Assembly: GCA_012295275.1 (NCBI GenBank)
Contig: CM022670.1
Span: 15,609,198-15,661,697 of the forward strand
Direction: 5' to 3'
DNA: 52,500 bases
Source of the DNA: Chrysomallon squamiferum
Taxonomy: Eukaryota > Mollusca > Gastropoda > Neomphalida > Peltospiridae
Positions within the stretch are counted from its first letter, which is position 1. Each line of letters begins with the position of its first letter. Under the pieces are notes generated by a model. The model saw only the letters and a program-made list of their open reading frames with translations, made no database searches and was not told where the DNA came from. The position numbers and the translations under genes are program-made. This document shows, one piece after another, positions 25,704-35,454 of the stretch.

Positions 25704-26078
25704 TTAATCATCCAGCTTGGGTCTCCATCCACGTTGAATTTTTTTCACTTTCAGTAACTCAAATTTGCTAAGCCTAAATGGCTCTCTTCTCAACTGGTGA
25801 CGTGATAAACCAAAGAAAAGTTCTCCATCACTTTTGTGTAATGCAAAGTTCAGCGAGTACTGGTAGTCCGCATTCTAAAAAACAGCCCCTTTGTTCTTGT
25901 ACACTCATTCCAGCGAATGGTTATCTTGCGAAGTGCAGTCGTTTTCAGAATAGAAGCCTTCACCTACCTTAACAACTACAGGCAGAGTCACTTTTTCGTC
26001 AATCTCTTTAAGGATACACGTTTCTTCAGACCAGTATTTATCATCGTTACAATCGGACGTCGACGACGGTGTCGCAAT
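25704..26078 (-). pseudogene. CABIT+SAM relic E, internal-deletion fusion
   Basis: About 150 bases from the 5' end of a CABIT exon 1 (26078 to about 25928) are joined directly to the last 220 bases of a SAM exon (to 25704). The rest of exon 1, exons 2 and 3 and the start of exon 4 are missing. The ancestral ATG is ATT at 26078-26076. After the junction the frame is wrong for the SAM part and soon reaches a TGA, and the SAM part has its own two-base loss near 25838. It is flanked by recognisable 5' flank (26079-26465) and 3' flank, so it is a dead gene copy rather than a retrocopy. Confidence 0.85.
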
Positions 26079-26747
26079 TACGAAGGACTACTTGCAAAAA
26101 TGTGTACCTTATCAGTTACTTCTGAAATGTAAAGACCGGTGAATAGGCCAGCTGAAAACGTTGCGCTGTGTTGACTACGTACAATACGTGTATCCTCTTT
26201 ATGAGGTCACTGTTGTTTATCTGTTAGAAATTCCGTACAAAATTAAGCTCAATTAACTTACATAATATTCCGTTTGATTTGTTTGTTTTTTAAAAATCCC
26301 TTCTCAGCAGATGTTATTCGCGACAGTTTTTATTAGATGTCAACATAAACTGAATACTTGTTGTTTGAACTTAATGAGTCATGTCATTATGATATAAGCT
26401 CTATAATGGCTGATTTCATCAGGATTCTAATTAAAGTTAAGTTACTCATGGTGTAATTTACATATCGGAAACTGCTGTTTTTTAAAAAATCACAATTAAT
26501 TTATCAAAATAAGCACTGCTTCTTCCTTATCTATTTTATTCTTATTTCAAAAACCTTTCTTCTTCTTCTTTATTTATTTTACTAAATTTCTTTCTTTCTT
26601 TCTTTCTATCTTTTTTTATTATTGTCATAGAAATGAGAAACTGATAATTAGCTGCTGACTGGTAAGAGACTATTTTCGCCTACATACCATCATAAAAAAA
26701 AAAATTAAAAACAAAGAAAACTAATAAGAGTAAACATTTTAAAATAT
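26079..26747. repeat. Truncated 5' flank of E joined to 3' flank of C
   Basis: Up to about 26465 the sequence matches the upstream regions of the other copies. At about 26470 it switches to 3'-flank sequence (AATCACAATTAATTTATC) that precedes the SAM exon of C. The abrupt switch marks a deletion or unequal-exchange junction between two units. The core promoter here reads TCATAAAG and TCAAC, so both elements are degraded. Confidence 0.65.
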
Positions 26748-27506
26748 TCAGTTAATCATCCATTTTGGTCTCCATCCACACTGGATTTTTTTCACTTTCA
26801 GTAACTCAAATTCGCTAAGCATAAATGGCTCTTTTCTCAAATGGTCACCTGACAAACTATCGAAAAGTTCTCCATCAATTTTGTGTGTGATGCAAAGTTC
26901 AGCGAGTTCTGGTAGTCCGCATTCTAAAAAACAGTCCCTTAGTTCTTGTACACTCATTCCAGACAATGGTTGTTTTCTTGAATATTCTCCTTCTTTATCA
27001 GTGCATGACGTCACTTCCCTTCTTTCTGTGAACGAAAATCGCACTTTAACTTTATCGTAGATTTTTCTATCAAGAGTTTTCACCTGAAAATTGGTGACTT
27101 CCCCATCGTCAATATAGTCATAGACGTGGTCTTCCTCATAATGTAGCGTTTCATGCAACACAGAATAAAACTCTGCCGACATTTTTTTTAGAGTCTGATT
27201 TCTTCTCAGACCTAACAGTTTGACGAAAGATCTACCTAAAGATTGAACCTTGCTTTTCTTGCCTGACTGAAAATAATGTAACATATATAAATTCAAAAGT
27301 AAATATATATATATATATATATATATATAATGTAACAAATATTTGTATTTTCAGTATATTGAGTGTATACAAATGTAGCCTATGAATTCAAAATTGAAAT
27401 ATTCAGAATAAAATGGGATGTGTTACTAGTGCCAGTCTTGAATAGATTTCTTGACGACTTGTTCAAATACAGTAATCGTATCTCAGCATTTTTTTAATCA
27501 TCATCA

Positions 27507-27561
<55 letters not shown>

Positions 27562-27621
27562 TGTTGTTCTTGCTGCTGTTGTTGTTATTATTATTGATAT
27601 TGTTTTATTATTGTTGGGTTG

Positions 27622-27662
<41 letters not shown>

Positions 27663-30097
27663 GATTATTATTATTATTATTTCCAGTCTCAGTGATGGGA
27701 TAGGCTGATTCCGTCTCTTATTTTGTTGACAGTGAAATGTTATAAGTCCATTCTTGGTAAATAAACTCTGCTGTAATCCCCTATTGTTTCATCGTTTGCT
27801 ATGCTTGACCGGTTCAGTCAATATATAATATATAATAATAGGTGCGGGCACAGTGAGGTGACCCCATTTTAAATGCTTCTTTATAATCGGTGACACGCTT
27901 TCCATTATTAACTCAATGAGTAAATGTAATTGTAAAATGCTTACTTGTTCAGGCAACATTCGTCTTCTCGCGTATTCTGAAAAATAAAACAAACACAACT
28001 AATTCTACATGTGTAAAAATATATTAGAATGCATTAGCAACAGAAAATAATACGAATGCAGATAAATTAATGGAACTTTTGTACAGTGTTAACATTTTAA
28101 ATAGGAATGTTTTTGTTTTATGACCTTTGATGGAATTAAATAGCAAACCTTGTTTCTGTAAATCCATGCTACTTGCAAATATATCACCAATCAGCGGCAT
28201 TCCAGAAACATATTTTTGAGATGAATGCTTATCTGAAATTAAATAAGAAATGAAAAATATATTTCCATGTTATGAACAGAAATTATTACTATTATTTATA
28301 ACACAGTTAAACTATATACTTTACTGGAATAAAGAATGGATATTAACGTGTATATTTAGTTATTTAATCAATAAAACGATTGATTTGACAATGAGCAGAA
28401 AAAAGAAAAAAACAACTAATCTTTGAACTATCATTTTATTTGGTGTGTTTTTTAATTATGTACAGACAGCATTCTGAATGAGAAGTCATTCTAGACGATC
28501 TTTAGTGTGGAAGACTCAATTAAAAAATAATAAAAATAATTGAAAATGTCTCCATGAAAGAAAATGTATAGTGAAATATTTTTATTGTTTTTTTCATATC
28601 ATTTTTCTTATTATTTCTTATTATTATTTAAGCAATATACCTTGTACGCACAACTCTAGTATACTGCCTAATTGTTGCTTTAATAATTTTCATTTCTATT
28701 CAAAATGTAAAACTGTTTTACTTCTTCATTTGTATCGTGCTTGTCATCAAATATATTTCCCAAAACAATCTCGATCAAATATCTAAACGATTATAAACGA
28801 TTAAAACAAATTGATTAAAAAATATGTTTCAACTTACAAACTTGCACTATAGATACAATTAACATAAATAAATCCAGAATTCGGATTTTAAAAATTTACC
28901 AGATTGTATTGTTTCTGATTTTCTGGACTTCATCTCTAATTTTGATGGTTTCTGCAGGACCGTTCTCGACTGCGGAAATGTTCTGAGTTTCTCCCTGTCA
29001 TTGGAACCATATGACTTTCCACGTTGTATTTCTGAACGGGTGATTGCAGTCGCGGGCTTGAGAGCAGACACAGATGTGACATTATCCGAATGGACAGCAG
29101 ACAATGACGGACGCGTTGCTTCTTCATCGAGACAAATTTTGTTGAAAAGTTCAATGTACAAAGCTTCTTCGACAGACCGCTCTGAGCTCTGATTTCGGAA
29201 ATGAAGGAAAACTAAATCTTCGTAAACAGACGTATTTTTATTATTTGGAAGCTGGACTTCGATGTTTGCCACTACATCGTTGTCTAGGTGAAGAATAAGA
29301 GCATTACGTCGACAAACAGGAGCTGAAGAATCAGACTGGAATGACTTGTAGTGTGCAAAGAAAAACTTTCTCTCACATTTCCTTCCAGTAAGAATTACCT
29401 CTCCTGTGAAAGTCTTGAAGTTAGCTACAGCTTCTAGGAAAGTTTTTGTGAAAGAATTAGTGGTCCCCAGTTCCATGAATTTAATATACTGCGGACATCG
29501 AAATTTTAAAATTTCCTCAACAGTGTACATAGTGTTATTTGCTACAGTTATGAAAGAACCTTTAATTTTATGTGGAATAACCATTTTTGATTTCCTGCAA
29601 ATCACTCTCAAACCAATTAGTTTATTCTGTGAATTTGCAACTATGGCTAAATTTTCTAGAATATCATTTTCCATCAGAATATTTAGTTTGCCCTTTACAT
29701 CTTCGAAAATAATTGTACTTCCAATTTTGACTTTGCTGGGCAAGAACTGAATGAGCTGACGTACGGAAGTGTACTCAAACCCCACTCCGTGAATTGGTAA
29801 GACAGGTACGTAACCTTTGTATTTCAGAGGGATTCTCAGTTGTTTTCTTGTTGTTCTGAACTCATTACCATCCCACCTCGCAACATAGGCTTCCGCCCAT
29901 GTCTCAGTTTCACTCGAATCTATTTTAATTATGTCATCTCGCGAAAACGAACTGCAGTCGTTTTCGGAACAGAAACCTTCACATACCTTAACAACTACAG
30001 GCAAAGTGACTTTTTCACCAATCTCCTTAAGGGTACACGTTTCTTCAGACCAGAATTTATCATCGTCACAATTGGACGTGGACGATGGTGTCGCCAT
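26748..30097 (-). CDS. CABIT+SAM GAREM-like protein, copy C (intact)
   Basis: Coding exons: 30097-28900, 28232-28149, 27976-27945 and 27266-26748 (stop), all GT/AG with matching phases, giving 610 residues. Residues about 15-280 form the CABIT domain (WSEETCTLKEIGEKVTLP, SRDDIIKID, LPIHGVGFEYTSVRQL). Exon 2 encodes SSQKYVSGMPLIGD; the microexon encodes EYARRRMLPEQ. Exon 4 has HVYDYIDD, RKIYDKVK and a C-terminal SAM domain (VQELRDCFLECGLPELAELC, ending LLKVKKIQ and GWRPK) in the GAREM style. GAREM proteins are cytoplasmic adaptors in receptor-tyrosine-kinase/MAPK signalling; the function here is by family only. Vertebrate GAREM1 is longer, with a long proline-rich middle that is absent here. 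The TATA and initiator seen in A and B are not conserved. This is the best candidate for the complete ancestral structure. Confidence 0.85.
27481..27685. repeat. Compound (ATT)n/(TGTTGT)n repeat in intron 3 of copy C
   Basis: ATT runs at about 27508-27560 and 27629-27681 are separated by a GTT/CTG-rich stretch. Copy D has the same kind of compound array at 35317-35457. Confidence 0.93.
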
Positions 30098-31630
30098 TAC
30101 GAAGGACTACTGAAACAACATTACCTCACAGCAGCAAAAATGTGTACCCTATCAGTTATATGTGAAATATAATGACCGACGACTAGGCCAGCTGAAAATG
30201 TTCCGCTCTGTCGACTACGTACAATAAGTATATCCTGTTTTTACAGTCACTGTTGTTTATCTGTTAGAAATTCCGTACAAAATTAAGCTCAATTAACTTA
30301 CATAATATTCCGTTTGATTTGTTTGTTTTTTAAAAATCCCTTCTCAGCAGATGTTATTTGCGACAGTTTTATTAGATGTCAAAATAAACTGAATACTTGT
30401 TTGTACTTAATGAGTCGTTTCTTTATGAGACAAGCTCTATAATGGCTGATTTCCTCGGGATTCTAAATACAGTTCAGTTACTCATCATGTAATTTACGTA
30501 TCGGAAAATGAAAATATGCAAAGGAAAAGGTTAAATTCTGCTACCAGGAAGACGCAGATAAATAGACATAGTAGCCGAGTGATAAACACATTGCGCTGGG
30601 GATTAAAGAAGTGTGATCTATTTAATTTTATTTGATTAAATAAATTTGGGCAAAACAGTCTTGTGTATCCGTCATGCATATTTAGTGTGATTCAAAACTA
30701 AAGTTATGTGTATTCTTTGTTAGCCTGCCTCGATCATTTATCTTTTTACTGGTACTTTAGTTTATACTTACTTGTCAAACTGTAAAAAGAGACAGCATAA
30801 TTGAAATATAATTATACGCACATCCATTGGCCAAGAACCAAGTACATTTTCATTGCATCGAAGATGTTTACTAGAAACTATCCCTAATCAATGATGTTTA
30901 GTGTAAACTGTGGTTGTTACACATTTAGAAGTTTTATTTGTTAAGCGAAAGAGTTCTTATATATATGAAATAATTATATTATGTTTTTAAAAATTCTTTT
31001 CAGTCTAATCATTGAGTCTAGTAAACTATCATTAAATAATTTAAAATATTAAATCACTAGATCAAAATGGCCGACCAGTGCTGGTAAGTAAATAAAATTA
31101 TAGCATTCAAAAATGAAGCCTAAGCCTAAGGAGTAAGGCTAAGCACAATGTTTAGTCATTATTATTCCCCCCCCAAAAAAAAAAAACAAAAAAAAAAACG
31201 GTACGACAGTATTACTGTTAATATATAAAAGATAAATTAAATGTAATTCTGAACTGGAAGTGTGTATAAATATTATTTCCCCTAACAGAATACCTATACC
31301 GGCACTCGCATATTTACAATGAATACACAGGTATCTAGCACTAACTTATTAATTTAAAAAATAAAAAGCTAACAGAACAAGATTCAAATAAATTTAAAAA
31401 AAATAAAAATACTTTTTCTTAAAATGTTTTGTTTCGGATTGCATGTTTCGTAATACAATTTTCAGTGATTTGAATCTATTATTATCAAATTAGAAATTAA
31501 TAAATAAAAATGTAATTTATGTTTGATCAATAACTACCCAAGAAAATAAATTATGATATACATTTGAATTCTTTTAAAGTTTATAATTAATTAAAATCGG
31601 TCTAAAGTTTTTATCTATAAAGGATTTGTA
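30098..31630. repeat. Duplicated 5' flank of copy C
   Basis: It aligns with the upstream sequence of D (38351-39850) nearly end to end, and with B in two blocks. The last clearly shared piece is around ATCGGTCTAAAGTTTTTATC at 31596 (39821 in D). No gene is supported. Confidence 0.65.
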
Positions 31631-33035
31631 AAAAAAAAAGTAAGAAAAAAAATAAACAAAACTAAGGTTAGAGACAGAGACACATTACACAAAAAAGAGA
31701 GTCTGCAAAATAATCTTTGTTGTTGAATAATTTTCAGAAGGTTAGTACATTCCATAACGCTCTTTATAGACTTTAGTTTTAGTTCTTTTTTCAAAGTCTG
31801 GAAGTAAAACTCAGGTGCCTGAAATAAATATAAAATTTCAATTACCAAATACAATTACTAAAATAGGTAGTCACAGAATTCAAGTATCTTGAAAGAATGA
31901 GACAGAGAGAGAGAGTACCAATAAGGAAGATGATCAAAGAGAGAAAAACAAGTGAAACAGAAACAGATGACAAAAGAAAAAGTAGAAAAAACCCCAAACC
32001 ATTCTGGCTTTTTCCTGAGACACTATAAATATTGATAAATGTCCAACTTACTACACTAAATCATTAATCATTAAGCAATAATGAAGTCAAAAGTTTGTTA
32101 CTACTGTAGTAATATTAATTTTTTTTTTTTTTTTTTTAAAGTTTCAATGTGTTTATTTGTCATTTTACACCTTTCAGAAATATCACTTCATTTCCTGTCA
32201 AAGTATGAAGACTTTCACTAAAATAAAATTTAAAAAAATAGAAATAAACATTTTAAAAATTAAAATAAATGAATGAAATATGAGTGACATATTGAATAAA
32301 AAGAACACACACCAGCATGCATATGCACACATACAAATATAAAACACACACAAAAACTCGCATTTTAACAATGCTATTATGATTAGTCCATATTGTTAAA
32401 CTAACAGGCTCAGAGATCAAATCCTGACATCAACTTTTGTTCAGAATTAATTATAGAGATGTAAACTTACTACACTGTCTGTTTAACCAATCCTCTAACA
32501 GACTTGCACTGTTTTGTTAAAATATCTAAATAAAACATAACAGACAGTAAAGCATTAAAAAGTAGTCATAACCATAATCAATAAAGGATTTTTTTTTTTT
32601 TTCGCATTCAGTGCATGAAATGACATCACAATGAATGCGATAATATCAGTATATACATGTGCTCTTTGCAGAATTATAATTCTGATATCATAATTTATTA
32701 TTAACGAAGATTGGTGTTTATTTTTTAAATTAAATAATCATAAGGATCCATACAAAATGTGTTTAGACTATAGTTTTTACACAAAATAATATCAGTTTAA
32801 AATAATTATTATTACAAAAGTTTGGTTTCTATTAACAAATTAAAACAAATATCTTGAAATTACATAAAATATAATTATCTAATATCCCGTTCCAGCTTCT
32901 AAGAAGATTACCATGTAATATTGTTTTTCAATAACCAGGTTTTGATTTCCTTACTGCTTCAGATTTTAACTGAAACAACATTACTGGTGGTTGGAACTGG
33001 TATAATCCTTTTTCTTCTGTAAACAGTGATAATAA

Positions 33036-33085
<50 letters not shown>

Positions 33086-33720
33086 ATAATATAATAGTGG
33101 TAGTACTAATAGTAATAATAATAGTGATAATAATAGCATAGTAATAATAATATCCTATATAATAATAACAATAATAATACTAATAACAATAGTAATAATC
33201 ATAATATTATTCTATATATTACTATAACAATAACTGTTATATTATTATTAAGATTTGAATCTCCGATTCAGAGAATAATTGTAGAAAGGACATGTTTAAA
33301 TTCAGATATTAGATTAAATTTTATCGTATTTAGCAACAATCAATAGCATTCTTCAATAACTTTTCCCAGCAAATAATTAAATTTTTTCTTAAGTACTGCA
33401 TTTGAAGTTAGTAAGTTGTTATCTAACAAAGCAAAGCAATTTTGTTTTGAATTTTCACATCAGATAAAATCATATTTTCAGTTGCATCTCCTAGATTCCC
33501 AACATTACATTTTATTTAAGAATTGGGGTTTTCTGGTATGTTGAAATCCCTCTATTCATAAACCACCATAAACTTAAAGAAATTTTAAAATAATTAAATG
33601 AGAATAGCCTTTGTTATTGTTGGCAATGGCATATCTAGGGGAAATAGCGCCTATGGCAAGCACTGAAATTGTACCCTTACCCAAACATCTTACACTACTA
33701 TTAATTATTATTATTATTAT
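31631..33720. other. Spacer between C and D units, with second homology block to B
   Basis: From 31631 to about 33280 I see AT-rich unique sequence. It includes a (TAG)n tract at about 33034-33084 within TAA/TAG-rich sequence, and a 9-bp inverted repeat at 32602-32640. From 33285 to 33720 it aligns with 23220-23640 upstream of B. An acceptor-like site at 31819 opens a 30-residue frame without a donor; I do not call it a gene. Confidence 0.5.
33034..33084. repeat. (TAG)n repeat
   Basis: About 17 TAG units on the plus strand, extended by irregular TAA/TAG triplets to about 33210. Confidence 0.95.
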
Positions 33721-33972
33721 TATTATGAGAATTTATATATATATATATGTTCATTCCAAACATAATTAATGAATCTTAAGAATTTCCTGACAGTCACTTC
33801 TGATCAAAATGTACTGTTTTAGCAAAATACATCTAAAATAATGTCACAGACACCACGGAATATTCGCTATAAACTTAGTAAATCATTGTTATATATATTC
33901 CTTAATATCATACAATACACTGTGTTTTCTTTATATTCTTTCTTTCTTTTATTTTTTATTTTTTTTTTTTTT

Positions 33973-33976
<4 letters not shown>

Positions 33977-34019
<43 letters not shown>
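33977..34019. repeat. (TC)n repeat in 3' flank of copy D
   Basis: A poly-T run passes into about 21 TC units. It interrupts the block shared with the 3' flanks of B and E. Confidence 0.95.
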
Positions 34020-34022
<3 letters not shown>

Positions 34023-34483
34023 CCTGGTATTTCAGTATTTTGAAGGAACATTTCCTAAGTAGGATGAATGACGCCACGTGACCTTATTACGGCTCATTCG
34101 TTGAGATGTTTCTTGTTTTCGTTTTTCTTCTTCTTCTTCTTCTTCTTACTACTACTACTATACAACAGATAATAAATCATGTGATATTGAGCTTTATTTC
34201 ATAAATCAGTTGCGCCATATTAAATAAAATAAAATTAAAAAATTTAAAAATCGATTTAACATTTATTTAGATGGTGTTACATTTCTTTTAAAATTATTAA
34301 TATTATTCGTTAAAATCATTAATATTATCTTCTATTATAACTGGGTTCTTATAAAAACAATCACAATTAATTTATCAAAATAACCATTACTTCTTCCTTA
34401 TCTAATTTATTCTTATTTGAAAAGGCTTTTATTTCTTTTTCTTTCTTTTTTCCTTTTTAAAATTTGCTTTGTTTCTTTCTTTC

Positions 34484-34484
<1 letters not shown>

Positions 34485-34545
<61 letters not shown>
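34485..34545. repeat. (TTA)n repeat just 3' of copy D
   Basis: About 20 TTA units about 120 bases beyond the stop of copy D. Poly-T/TTA or TTTC sequence occupies this place in B, E and C. Confidence 0.95.
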
Positions 34546-34667
34546 CGAAATGAGAAACTGACAATTAGCTGCTGACTGGTAAGAACCTGTTTTCGCTTAA
34601 AATCATAAAAAAAAAAATAAAAACATATGTTTCTCACTAATCAGAGTAAACATTTATAAATATTCAG

Positions 34668-35396
34668 TCAATCGACCATCTTGGGTCTCCATCCACACTG
34701 AATTTTTTTCACTTTCAGTAAGTCAAATTCGCTAAGCATAAATGGTTCCTTTCTCAACTGGTCACCTGACAAACTATCGAAAAGTTCTCCATCAATTGTG
34801 TGTGTGATGCAAAGTTCAGCGAGTTCTGGTAGTCCGCATTCGAAAAAACAGTCGCTTAGTTTTTGTACACTCATTCCAGACAATGGTTGTCTTGTTGAAT
34901 ATTCTCCTTCTTTATCAGTGCATGACGTCACTTCCCTTCTTTCTGTGAACGAAAATCGCGGTTTCACTTTATCGTAGATTTTTCTATCAAGAGTTTTCAC
35001 CCTGTCGTCAGCATAGTCATAAACGTGGTCTTCCTCATAATTTGGCGTTTCATGCAACACAGAATAAAGCATGCTTCTCTTGCCTGGCTGAAAATAAAAA
35101 ATAAATAAATAAATATATTAAAAAGTAAATTAATATATATATATATATATATAATGTAATGAATATTTCTATTTTCAGTATACTGAGTGTATACAAATTT
35201 AGCCTATGAATTAAAACTTGAAATATTCAGAACAAAATGGGATGTGTTACTGGTGCCGATCTTGAATTTATTTTTTGACCATATGTTCAAAAACAGTAAT
35301 AGTATCAGCATTTTTTTTAAATTATTATTATTATTATTATTATTGTTGTTGTTGTTGTTGTTCTTCTTCTTCTTCTTGTTGCTGTTGTTGTTGTTG

Positions 35397-35454
<58 letters not shown>

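Noticed and set aside
31615-31854. Minus-strand frame after an acceptor-like site (APEFYFQTLKKELKLKS)
   Set aside because: The acceptor is good and composition is fair, but there is no donor, no recognised motif and the end is AT-driven.
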